A stretch of 64,000 nt of DNA from contig NC_058156.1 of the NCBI RefSeq assembly GCF_011075055.1, positions 6,138,001-6,202,000 on the forward strand. The letters run 5' to 3'. Shown in pieces: positions 11,036 to 22,350 of this stretch. The position numbers were made by a program, and so were the translations under genes. Numbering within the stretch: the stretch's first letter is position 1; each line of letters begins with the position of its first letter. The notes beneath the pieces were generated by a model. It saw only the letters and a program-made list of their open reading frames with translations. It was not told where the DNA came from and made no database searches. Source of the DNA: Mangifera indica. Its lineage: Eukaryota; Streptophyta; Magnoliopsida; Sapindales; Anacardiaceae.

Positions 11036-13017
11036 CTAGTCCTTATATATTTCAGAATTCTGCTGCTTTGCTGCTAATAGGGCTTTAAGATAGTCATCAT
11101 TTTTCCAAGAATCTTCAATTCCAAATAATAATTCAAAAGGTAATATCATAGTGGTTAGGCTATTAGCTTTCATTCCCAGCAGTCTAGATAATGTATCAGC
11201 CACCACATTTTCCTTCCTTTGCTTGTATATTATCTCATAATCATATTGCATCAATTTTGCCACCTAAGCCGACTGAGAGGGTGTTGTAAGTTTTTGCTCC
11301 AACAATTATTTTAAACTTTGATGATCAGTCTTGGTTATGAAGTGTTGATTAACCAAGTATAGCTCCTACTTTTTAATGACAAACAAAATTGCAAGCATCT
11401 CATTTTCATAAATGAAAAGTAACTGATTTTTTAGTGATAAGGTCTTACTAATATAAGCTATAGGGTGCCCCTCTTGCATTAGGATAACCCCTATTCCATC
11501 TCTACATGCATCAATTTCTGTCAGAAAAGGTTTGGAAAAATTGGGCAATGCAAGTATAGAAGTTGAAATCATAGCCTCCTTAAGTTTTCCAAAGGCTTCT
11601 TAAGCTATAGTAGACCAATGGAAAGAATTTTTCTTTAGTAGTTCTATAAGTGGCCTAGCTATTTGGTTGTAATTTTTGTCAAACTTCTTGTAATACCCTG
11701 TTAACCCTAAGAAGCCTCTGAGTTGTTTAATTGTCTTCAGGGTTGGCCAATTTTCCATTGCTTGTATTTTACTAAGGCCAATCTTTACTCCTTTTGCAGT
11801 GATTATGTGCCCTAGGTATGACATTTGTGTACACCTAAAGTTACAATTACTTTTTTTAGCATACAGCTGGTTGTTTCTCAATGTCTACAACACTTCCTTG
11901 ATATGCAAAAGATGATCTTCTTGCTACTGTTATACATTAAAAGTTCATCTAAAAATACTAATACACTCTTCCTTAGGTAGGCTTTGAATATAGAATTCAA
12001 AAGGTTTTGAAAAGTAAAAAGTGCATTAGTAAGGCCAAAGGGCATTACCAAGATTTCATAGTGGCCTTCATGTGTTTTGAAGGTTGTTTTATCAATAGAG
12101 GCAGGATGCATCCTTCTTTGCTAGTAACCAGACTTCAAATCAATTTTTAAGAACACTTTAGCATTTCCAAGCTAATCTAATAACTCTTTAATCAATAGAA
12201 TGGGATATTTGTTCTTTACAGTGGCTTTGTTGAGGCCTCTATAATCCACAAATAGCCTCCAGAAACCATCTTTTTTCTTCACAAGGATAACTGGACTAAA
12301 ATAAGAGTTGTTACTTGTCCTTATAACTCTAACTCCTAATATCTCCTGCACCAATTTTTCAATTACATTTTTTTGTAAACTACCATATCGTATGGTTTTA
12401 GATTAATAGGCTGTGCATTCTCCTTTAGAAGAATCTGATGATCTTGTTCTCTTGGAGGTGGTAAACTATCTTGTTCACTAAACACATCATTGTACTGCTC
12501 CAACAATAAGTCCAATTCTTTCCAATTATTATTTACAAGTTTTTCCATTGTCTGTTACATAGCCAACCCCACTTTTTCAAATTGCATTAGTATATGTGCA
12601 AAAGCTATTTGTTGTTTCTTACTTAGTAGTGCCTACAATTTAGGAAGACTAATTACTGCCATGTCTTGTTCTTTAGTGCCTTGTAGTATACATTCCTTCT
12701 TCCCTTGCTTAAAAGACATCCATAACTCCTTAAAGTTCCACAGTATTTTTCCTAAGGTGGCAAGCCATTGAGCCAATTAAATCATAGTTATCTAAGGGTA
12801 GAATATACACATCTAAAGTAAATTGTTGCCCTTAGGCTTTCCATTCAAGTTTCTCACATCTGTATTGACAATTTAGCTCCTGCCCATTAGCCACAATCAC
12901 CTTAGTTCCTTCTATATGTTTTAACAGACATCCCAACCTTCTTGTCGTGTTTTCATTCAAAACATTATGAGTGCTTCCCAAATCCATCGGAATGTATAGA
13001 GGTTTCCTTTCATGCAT
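11036..13017 (-). pseudogene. Broken protease, reverse transcriptase and RNase H of the gypsy element
   Basis: At 13017-12832 the peptide MDLGSTHNVL corresponds to the aspartic protease motif D-S-G-S-T-H-N, with the Ser replaced by Leu. RT begins near 12354 with [11 protein letters not shown] and [12 protein letters not shown], and continues at 12111-11878 with [17 protein letters not shown] and [12 protein letters not shown]. The usual F-x-D-D active site is therefore F-L-D-E, a change expected to disable catalysis. RT palm and connection follow at 11881-11600 (YLGHIITAKGV, RGFLGLTGYYKKF). RNase H is at 11572-11036, with EIDACRDGIGVILMQ and KENVVADTLSRL. Stops and frame changes split the pieces. 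Confidence 0.85.
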
Positions 13018-13218
13018 TCCACTTAATCATGTGACTCTCAAACCAGTCATCCCATTGAGTGCATTGAAGGATAATTGCATCAAATAATGTTCTTCTTCGT
13101 TCTCTTCTAGTATTATCTCCCCTTCTTCCTCTTCTCTTTCTCCAGTATTAACTTGCAACTACATAGTAAACACTTGTTTTTTCTTGCAATTGTGAGCAAA
13201 GGTGTACTTCTCATTATA

Positions 13219-14160
13219 CTAGAAACAAAGCACTTTAGCTCTTTTATTATCCAATTCTTTACTTGACAAAGTTCTATTGTTTTGGTTTGGTGCTATAGAT
13301 TGTGGTCTTGGTATGCTAGGTGTGGGGAGAAGTCCTACCTGTGGGTTTTGTTTTGGTGGAAGTGTAATTGTGTTTGAGGTATAATTATGGCTAGTTAGGT
13401 TACGACTTTGAAAAGTTACGAATGGTGTTTTGGTCACTGATCTAAGTTACTCTTTGATAGTTGCTACTGTTATTTCCTGAAGCTTAGCCAAGAAATAAGC
13501 TTTTGCTAAAGTTTTTGGTCGAAACATCCTACCAATATTTGTAAGGCATCCATCAAACCTAATAAAAAAAAACTCAAGGCCTAGTCTTCACGAATACCAG
13601 TTTATGGATACAACTCATCAAACAAGTCCAAGTAGTCTTGTAAAGAGCCTACTTGACATAGGTTTCTCAAATCATTGAGTGGATCATTATAAGCATGCAT
13701 TCCAAATCATGCTCCCATTAGTTGGATATACTCTTCCCATGGTACTACTTGATCACCTTTAGCCTTCATCACCCCTTGATGCCATTGAATGGCTATGCCA
13801 TCCAAATGTAATCTTGCAATTTTAACCCAATTTTTTTTATGAGTTCCATCAATTTGAAAAAAATATTCTGCCTTTAACAACCATCCATCAAACTCCTTTT
13901 CATTGAATTACGAAAACTCAAGTTTAGTTGATTGACTCCAAGAATTCCTTGTGTCTGCTTCTGATATTGTCCCTTCTCCTTCTTAGGTTTACCATTTTCT
14001 ACTTTGACATGATTTTTGATTGTTACATACTTATTCCTCTGATAAGATTCTTAAGTTCATCAATCGACTCTTTAAGCAAATGTTACTGATGATTTTCTAC
14101 TTTTTGTACTATTTGAATTAATTCCTTTTTAAGCTTTTGGTGTTTGGTACCTTCTGCCAT
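13219..14160 (-). pseudogene. Broken gag of the gypsy element
   Basis: An ATG at 14160 opens with MAEGTKHQKLKKEL, close to the MADGT start common in plant gypsy gag, and meets an in-frame stop after about 25 codons. Gag-like sequence continues in broken frames down to about 13219, including a Q/P/N-rich C-terminal region. The expected CCHC knuckle is not intact. It would form the capsid that packages the element RNA in the cytoplasm. Only vestiges remain. Confidence 0.65.
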
Positions 14161-14172
14161 CGCAAGATCGAT

Positions 14173-14185
14173 GCTTTGATACCGA
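14173..14185 (-). other. Primer binding site of the gypsy element
   Basis: The minus strand reads TCGGTATCAAAGC directly next to the 5' LTR, matching the initiator Met tRNA primer site TGGTATCAGAGC with few changes. Confidence 0.8.
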
Positions 14186-14186
14186 T

Positions 14187-14450
14187 TGTTGTGGTCTGAA
14201 TTGCAACTTCTAAAACAGGGCAAGAAATTCAAGAAGAAAAAGAGAAGAAGAATTTGAGAGAGGATATCTAGAATCCAAAAGAAACAAAGTGCATATTTTT
14301 TATTTCTTATCCTTGTTGTTACAGTGGAGCTTTTCTTTTAAACAACATTAACAAATCAATCATAACATCAATTCACACTGTTTCACGCCATACACTGCAC
14401 TTTTCTCCCTAATTTATTCATAATAAAATATGAAGAAAATTGATGAAACA
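14187..14450 (-). repeat. 5' LTR of the gypsy element
   Basis: It starts TGTTGTGGTCTGAATTGC and ends GATGAAACA on the + strand, and is near-identical to the 3' LTR. Its extra ~11 bases are an A/G-rich stretch near 14235. The many point differences between the LTRs imply an old insertion. Confidence 0.85.
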
Positions 14451-15969
14451 AATTTTTTTTTTCAAATATTTGACCTTTCTAGTTATAAATATTGGGATTA
14501 CCAAAATGTATGGTTTCATGCTTTCCAAAATAATCAATTCAGGCACTTCTAGATAATCTACAAAAGAAATATAATTTTTAAGTTTTCATTCTGGTTTATT
14601 CATTGGTGGAGGTTATTTGGTCTCATAATAGATATTTTCCTAGAAATTGTTTAAGAATTTTACAAACTTTTCAAAGCAAATTTCAAATGTCCTCAAAGAG
14701 AAGCTTATTTTCAACCAATTCTTCATTTCTCGTTAAGATTTCATCTCTTATGGATCCTTTCATGGGATTATGAGATTATTAGTTCAAGCACCCAAGTTCC
14801 CCAATTGATAGGAAAGTTCAAAGTAAAATGGTGAGAAAAGTATGATTGTTCCCATGCCATCAAAGAGAAAATCCAATCTCATTTATCAAACACCCCCCAA
14901 ATGACAAATGCAATTACTTTAGAAATTGCAAAGTTTCTCCAAAGTAAATCAATGACTTCATCTTTGTTAGCTAGAGCCCAATCAATAGAAGAATTCAAGC
15001 TCTAGTTAAAAAATTTGTTATCCCAATTATAGGATGAAGAAGAGTCAAGAAATAAAAGTTCAAATTCATCATCAACTATGCCTAAAATAATGAGAATGAC
15101 TGTTTCAAAATCCTCTAATATTTTCAAGATGATTCAAATAAGACAAATTTTTTAAAAAGCCACTGGCTCAAGATGTTGGATTAAGAAATTGCTCAAACAA
15201 TATATCAACCTCAAAATCCTTATGGATTCCCTGTTAGGTCAAAATCATTCTCAAAATTAATCAAAAAAAAGTGATATCCACTTGGTTGTCTTGAAAGCAA
15301 AAGCAAAAAAGAAAAAACCATTTTCATGCAAAATAATTGAGACATGATCTTTATTAAAATTACAAAGATTAAAGAATCCCATGAAAATCACCAAAGTTTT
15401 AAAAGTAAAAAACAAGTTTTCACTCGTGCTTCTAGAAAGCAAAGTAAAACATGTTTTACTTCATTTTCAAAGTTGAAGCCACATTATTCCTACAAAATGG
15501 CAACAAAGGTCAAAAGTCTCTGCAAATATGTTCAATTATCACTACAAGGCTACCAAAATTCATGTGCAAAGCTTATCCAAAAGTGCATTATTCCAAGATT
15601 AGCCTACAAAGTTCAACAAAGATACTCAGTAATTTCCAAGGCTACAAGATTCCCTGCAAAGCTGAAAATTCGTGCAATAACTCAGGCAATGAATTCAAGC
15701 TATATAATAATTATATTTCAAAAATAGTGAAAATTTTCATTATAAATGTATCAAAGTTCTCAGAAGAGAACACAAGTATTTTGTATTACCTTTCCTTTTA
15801 TATCAATAAAATTCTCTTAATTTTCTCACATTCTGATTTTGAAGATTTTTGGAATTGCAAGTTTTAAGTATTTAAATTTTCGAAGTTTCAATATCTTGAT
15901 TATGTTGCATTGCATCAATCTATTTTAGAATTAATTATACCATAATTTAAATTTAAATTTTATATTTCA
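14451..15969 (+). other. Unassigned, formerly coding-looking stretch, Lys/Ser-rich
   Basis: Between the gypsy element and the next repeat lie short + strand frames (for example 15344-15727) with words such as LLARAQSIEEF near 14970 and Lys-rich runs near 15300-15480, ending in a TATATCAATAAAATTC stretch near 15797. It looks like a decayed gag- or polyprotein-like reading frame followed by a 3' region, but no RT, protease or zinc knuckle identifies it. Confidence 0.25.
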
Positions 15970-16133
15970 CTTTCATATACATGTTTTATTCCAACAACAC
16001 AACAAAAAGGAACATGTAAGTAAAAACATTTAATAAGTTAGTGACCTCTTGACATCCTAATTAACATATAAAACTGATAAACTTGATATTTCATTTGTGA
16101 TTTTGAATGTGGTCACAACTTGGCACCTTTCTG

Positions 16134-19100
16134 TAGACCTGGCCATGGGCTAGTTTGGCCTATGAATCGGATCGAAACCGACCCGGATGAAACCGAAACC
16201 GAAATCGGAACCGGTAAACCCAGAATTGGAATGAACCGAAACCGAAATCAGATTTTGGTGGTTCAGTTCCGGTTCACCTAAATTGGAATCGTGAAACCGT
16301 CGATTCACACCGGTTTATAAACCGATATATAAACTGGCGGTTTACTGTGCTGAACCAAAAATTTTTAAATTTTTTTTGAATTTTTAGAATTTTTTTAAAA
16401 TTTATTTAAATAGCCAACGGTTCCCTGCGCAGGGAACTGTTGGCTTGCAGTAGAAGAAGAAATTGCAATTTACCCCCTATTTTTTATTTTTTTTCAAAAT
16501 TTTTTTTTCTATATATATATCAATTCAAATTTCATTCTCTCAAATTTCAATCTCTCTACTCTCACTCTCAATCCTTCAAACTCTCATTCTCATTCTTTCA
16601 ACTCTTAATACTCTCTCAATCTTTCAATTCAATCAAATTCTCTTAAATTTAATTAAATTCTTTCTTAATTTTTTATTAATTCTAATTTCTATTTTTATTA
16701 TACAATTCATAATTAATTATAGAATTTATTTCTATAATTAATTTTATTTATTATTTATCATCTTTCCTAATTAATTATATAATTTATTTATATAATTAAT
16801 TTTATTTACTTTTTTATTATCTTTTATAATTACTCATATAATTTATTTATATAATTAATTTTATTTATTATCAAAAAATGGCAAGTAGTGGAAATTCTTC
16901 CGGTAATAGGAGATTTGGTCAATATTCATATATATCAAATGTGAATGAAAATCAACTTATAGATGATTTTTCAACACAAAAAAGTGAAAGCCAATATGAA
17001 GAGGTGGAGCAACAACAACAACATCAACAACAGATGGAGATGGAACAACACTCTCAAAAAATTTCTACATCAGATATTTTCAAGATTCATTTCAAGAAAA
17101 TACAAAAGGAAGATGGTAATTTCAATGTTACTTGTAATTATTGTAGGCAAATTTATAAATTTAAACAAGAAGGTGGATACGGGACATTCAAAAGGCACTT
17201 AGAGTCAAAGCATCCAGAAAAAATGCGGCAAAGCCGAGGCCAAACACAAATAACCAGGTATGGTTTTACACAGAAATCTTTATTTATGTATAGTGATAAT
17301 AAAAGTACAGAAGAATTTACAAGAATGGTAGCAATAGATCATTTAGCATTTAGTTTTAGTAAAAATTTTATTGTAAAACTAGTAGCAATAGGTCATTTAG
17401 AATTTAGGTTTTAATAATTATTGTAAAACTGCATTAAATCTTGCACATAAAATTATTCTAAGAAATACATTAAAAAGAACATTATTTAGTTTATATAAAA
17501 AACAAAAAAAAAAAGAATTAATTCAATTTTTTACAAATTTTAGTTGGCGTGTATCTCTATGTAGTGATATTTGGAGTGACCATTGGCAAATTCATTCTTA
17601 TATGGTTATAACTTGTCATTGGATAGATGACAATTTTCTATTACAAAAAAGAATTTTATCATTTAGGGTGTTTGATGAACGACATACAACCGATAATATT
17701 TACAAAATAATTAAAGGAATATTAGAAGAATATAAATTACGTTATAAAATTTTTTCAATTTCATTTGATAATGCACGTTCAAATACTGCCTCAATAAATG
17801 ATTTAATTAATATTTGTAAACCTAATTTAGATGGTAAATTTTTTCATATTAGATGTGCATGTCATGTATTAAATTTATGTGTACAAGATGGTTTACATTG
17901 TCATAATAATTTTATTAGTCTAATAAAAATAACAATTTCATTTTTATGGACACATCCCCAAACTATGAAAGAATAGGGTAAATTTTGTAAACAACATAAT
18001 AAAATACCAAAAAGATTTCCTAAAGACGTGTCGACTCGTTGGAATTCAACATATGAATTACTCAACGAGTCTTTTGATTATAGGGATTTATTATACTCAT
18101 TTATTTCACAACATGTGCCACAAGTTACATTATATCCCCAACATTGGGATATTTGTAAAAAAGTTTTAAATGTATTAAGAAATTTTAATAATGCAACATA
18201 TACTTTAAGTAGGGTTTATTATCTCACTTCTCATTTGTTTTTAAATGAAGCTGTTAATATTATTGGGGCTTTACAAGAAGCCGAACAAGATATTATTCTA
18301 CAAGAAGCTATTTTTTTAATGAAAACAAAATGGTTAAGTTACTATAAAACAATTCCAGAACTTTTTCTTGTTGCATGTTTTTTTAATCCTAGATTTAAAT
18401 TAGATGGTGTCACAGATTATTTGACATTATATTATGAATGTTTGCAATTAGATGAAGTTAATATTCTATTAACTATAACTATTTAATTAAAGAAATTTAT
18501 GCTGAATATTCATTAATTTATGGTGGTTCTTTTTCCTCTCTACCACCTATTGCCCCATCATCAACCCAAAATATGAGTTATGGTGATCGTATTATGATGC
18601 AAAGCGGCAAAAGACCAAGAGGAACATTAGGCTCCACCTCGGAGCTTGATATTTATTTAACTACTATTTTTTAGTTTGGTGACAGCAATATAGGTAAAGA
18701 CTTTCCAATTTTAGAATGGTGGAGTCGACACGCATCAACTTTTCCAACTTTAGCAGTTATTGCTAAACAAGTTCTAGCAGCACCAGTATCAATTGTCGCA
18801 GTAGAACAAGCTTTTAGTCAAGGAGATAATATATTGGATGAGAGGTGATCAAGTTTGGCTCTCGAATCTATTGAAGCCCAAGTATGCGTGGATGATTGGA
18901 CAAGAGCCGAATTTCGCCAACAAGAAATAAAAGTGGACTTCAATGAAGAATCGCTTGATTTAACTACGGATAGTTCGATGACGAGAAATAATACTCAAGA
19001 TAGTGGAGGTGAATGATAAGGTAAGGGGGTACTGCCAGCTATTAGATATGCAAAGGTAAGAGAACTACGTAGACTTTGATTCTTCTAAACCCCAAGAAGA

Positions 19101-19391
19101 TACGTAAAAAGCTTAATTGAAAAATTAAGTCCAACCCTTTCTTTTAATTTTCAATTATTGTAATTAATAATTTAAAAATTAAATCAAGATCATGTATTAG
19201 AATTGACGGTTCAATATTGGTTTGGAATCGAAATCGTCGGTTCCAAACCGGGGCTATGAACATGAATCGTCGATTCCAAACTGTGGATGAACCATCCTAT
19301 TTCAGTTTCGGTTCAGGGTCCTTATGTTTTTGAATCGTGAATTGGCGGTTTCGAACCGAAACTGATGGTTCATGAACTGTGGCCAGGTTTA
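16134..19391 (+). mobile_element. hAT DNA transposon with 8-bp target duplication
   Basis: The left terminus TAGACCTGGCCATGG and the right terminus (reverse complement TAAACCTGGCCACAG) match at 11 of the first 12 bases. The flanks are CCTTTCTG (16126-16133) and CCCTTCTG (19392-19399), an 8-bp target duplication with one difference, diagnostic for hAT. Subterminal regions (16170-16330 and 19205-19370) are crowded with AACCGAAACCG and GGTTCGG words in opposite orientation. The centre encodes a hAT transposase remnant. It interrupts an LTR-like repeat whose flanks rejoin cleanly against the uninterrupted copy at 4.9 kb. Confidence 0.9.
16878..19016 (+). pseudogene. hAT transposase with BED zinc finger, disabled
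   Basis: ATG at 16878. After a low-complexity Q-rich N-terminus (about residues 38-58) comes a BED finger, C-N-Y-C then H-L-E-S-K-H (16878-17220). The RNase H-like catalytic core follows: FSISFDNARSNTASINDL and the CACHVLNLCVQDGL block (17602-17976), then STRWNSTYELL (18028 on). The C-terminal hAT dimerisation region runs from about 18700 (FPILEWWSRH, FPTLAVIAKQVLAAP, VEQAFSQGDN) to a stop at 19014-19016. Stops near 17413, 17974, 18484 and 18847 and frame changes disable it. The protein would bind the element ends and cut and paste it in the nucleus. Confidence 0.88.
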
Positions 19392-21131
19392 CCCTTCTGC
19401 CCTGATATAGGCCATCCACAAAGTTTACTAAAACTAAAGTTGAAATCGACTTATCTAATGCCCTAGTGAAAACATAAGACACCTTATGTGTCATTATTTG
19501 TTGTATCTTACACACATGTCATGTGACCAATTGGGCTACCTAACTGGAATACCTTAGTCACACAGGAAAATCTGGTAGCAGTCTTTTCCCTTACCACATA
19601 TGCTAATTAAAACTATTGTCTAAGCCATTTTGAGATGACCCCTACCACGGGGTATATATTTGATGTATCCCCCTGATCATGTGAGAAATAACTAAAAAGC
19701 CACAATCTTTTAACATGCACACCTAAACTGAACTGAATGGCTATATGCCTTAAAGCCAAATGCATGATGCACCTTATGGGTATCTAGCTCTATTGTTTTC
19801 ACGTATCTTGTCACTTACGCACACAAATAATGGCTAACTAGATATAAATCACTTTTCTTAACTTTTCTAATTTTTGACCTTAGATCTAACTTGGTCAGGG
19901 TCACGTGTCATCTTCCCCAAAGTCGAACACTCTTTTTAATTATAACTATCTTGTCTTTCTTTTTCCCCTCTATTGTGTTTGAACTAAGGGTAAAGTAGTC
20001 TTTTAATTGACTATATGGGTGCGTGCCTAAGGTGCACCTTTATGTGCCTTTTTTTAAGTGTTGCGTCCACTTTTGAAAAGTCATAGATGGGCATGTGTTC
20101 CATACCACATGATTGTGAATGTCTTTCCTCAGAATGAACACTCAAAGATTGTAAAATTCTTATTTTAAACCAAGAACACACGAGCGTGTATAAGGCCATA
20201 CACGACTATGTGTCATGATCTAAAAATTGCAACGTCTATGATTTTTGCACTATTCTGGCTAAGTTTCGACCATCTCAAACATTAAAGGCATAAATTCTAA
20301 TCTCTAAACATTCTAACATTCACCAGTGCACAACAAATGACAATAAAATCAATAATAACATTCATAGTAACACCTATATAATATCATAATAGCATAGCCT
20401 TTCTTGTTATGATGTTTATTGATTATTAACAACATAGCATCCTCTTGTTTGTCCCTCTTAAAATCTATAGCAAAGTGCAAACTACACAAAGCAATTCATA
20501 AAACATAATCTTTAAGCCTTCAAGCCATCAATGTAACATGCTCATCTCAATTTTTCTTAATACTCAAAGAATTTACACAATAATTCATCAATTTATAGAC
20601 ACAAAATAACTACTAGGAATATCAAAACTTGCATAATAACACCTCAACATGTTTCATAACAAAAATCTCACAACTTCTTTCAATAACCATTTAATTGGCC
20701 AAGGGAAAACACCAACTTACTTGACATTTAGTGATCAATCAAACTCTTGGTGTGGTTGATGGTTTTCTGATGATCAGTGGCTTTCTTTGAGGACCTAGAA
20801 TCTCTCATTCCTTTCCTCTCTCTCCAAGTGCGACTAGGGTGAATTAAAGATAATGAGAAATTTTGGTTAAATATATTTTTATTTTGCCTTCTAGATGTAA
20901 GGCATGTATGGACTCTACACTATTGTGTGTCATGTCAAACAACTATAAAAATCCTCTAATTTCACTATAATTCTAATCTTATCTCAAATTCAAATTTTGT
21001 TGATGATAAACGACTATGTATACCCCTACACACGGTTTGTATCACTTTGGAAAACTTTAATTAACTCAATTGAAAGTAAAGAAAAAGACTAGAATGTCTT
21101 TGGGTTTACCTGTAGGTGTTACATTTTAGCT

Positions 21132-22350
21132 ATTGTAGCACATTTAGATTTAAAGTTACATCAGATGGATGTCAAGACTTCCTTAATGGAAAGCTTAATA
21201 AAAAATCTACAATGAATAACCTATAGGTTTTGTTGTTGAAGATCAATATATGACCTAAAATAGTCATCTAGATAGTAGAATTTAAAATTTTATAAAGTTA
21301 TAATATCTTATAATTTTAAAATGATTAATCAAGACTCTTATGTTTATGTGAGAAAATTTGATGAAAAATTTATAATTCTATCTTTGTACATAAATGATGT
21401 ATTAATTGCTAGAAATGATTTGAAGTATATGATGACCATGGAAGGTTGGTTATCTATGACTTTTGATATGAAAGATATTGGTGAGGTGGATTACATATTA
21501 GGAATTAAAATCAAGAGGGATCGTTTAAAGAAACTTTTAGCTCTATTATTAAACCATTATATTTGAAAGATTTTAAAACAAGTTAATGTGACAAATTACA
21601 AACATGTTGATATGCTTGTGTCAAAAGGCAAAATATTCACCCAATACATGTTTCCCAAAACTTAAGATGAAAGGAAAAAAATGTCGAAAGTACCCTATTC
21701 AAATGCTATTGGAAGCCTTATGTTTGTTATGAGGTATACAAACCCAGACATTTGCTTTGTTGGTGGGTTGATTAGTCAATATCATTCAAATCCTAAAAAA
21801 AAGCATGGGAAAAAATCAAGAGGATATTGAGATATCTAAAAGACACTGCAGATTATTATTTATGTTATCAAGGATCATATTTACATTTGGTTGGCTATTC
21901 AAATGTCGATTAGGGAGGTGATTTAGACCGATACAAAGCCACTTTTGGTTAAGCATTCTTACTCCAAAAGGGTGTCATATCTTGGAGTAATAAGAAGCAA
22001 ACATGCATAGCCTTATCTACAATAGAAGCTGAGTTTATAGCTTATTCAATAGTTATACAATAAACTATTTGGTCAAGAAGATTCTTTATGAATTTGGGTA
22101 TACAAAATGATATGGTTGGACTAATAGTCATCCATTATGATAATCAAATTACAATAACTTTTATAAAAGATCTCAAATTTTATAATAGAACTGAGGCTAT
22201 CAACACTAGATATAATTTTGTAAGGGACATTATTGCAAAAAGGGAAGTAAGTGGATAATATATTTCTATGCATCACACAGTCACTGATCCTTTAACTAAA
22301 CCTATTCTGAGAGATACTGTATTTGTGACACAATATCAAAAACCATGAAT
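21132..22350 (+). pseudogene. Ty1/copia reverse transcriptase and RNase H remnant
   Basis: It begins mid-RT with AIVAHLDLKLHQMDVKTS. Next comes a 21321-21566 frame with ILSLYINDVLIARND (the Y-x-D-D site reads Y-I-N-D, so the first Asp is lost) and DIGEVDYILGIKI. Then YSNAIGSLMFVMRYTNPDI near 21700 and RNase H words WSNKKQTCIALSTIEAEF near 21985-22035. It closes with the TDPLTKPI block near 22295. Gag, protease and integrase are absent, and its 5' side is cut by the end of the LTR-like repeat. Multiple stops; non-functional. Confidence 0.85.

Larger units (their letters stand above)
9330..14450 (-). mobile_element. Ty3/gypsy chromovirus (Reina-like size), complete but decayed
   Basis: Two similar LTRs (9330-9582 and 14187-14450) enclose about 4.6 kb reading on the minus strand in the order gag, protease, reverse transcriptase, RNase H, integrase, chromodomain-like tail. 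Integrase after RT/RNase H defines Ty3/gypsy. The short LTRs (253 and 264 bases), total length near 5.1 kb and a chromodomain-like tail fit the Reina group of chromoviruses. A tRNA-Met primer site adjoins the 5' LTR. Many stops and frameshifts mean it cannot be autonomous. A clean 5-bp target duplication is not visible at the outer edges. Confidence 0.88.
15970..21123 (-). repeat. LTR-like dispersed repeat, copy 2, split by a hAT element
   Basis: About 1.89 kb in total after removing the 3.26 kb hAT element and its 8-bp duplication, nearly the same length as copy 1 at 4780-6702 and in the same order. The right end AGGTGTTACA at 21114-21123 is the complement of a TGTAACACC LTR start. The repeat ends exactly where a copia RT remnant begins. 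The left limit is approximate. Confidence 0.5.

Noticed and set aside
4780..21123. The two 1.9 kb repeats as LTRs of a single element containing the gypsy coding region
   Set aside because: The gypsy element has its own short LTRs and primer site, and no fitting primer site or polypurine tract adjoins the 1.9 kb repeats.
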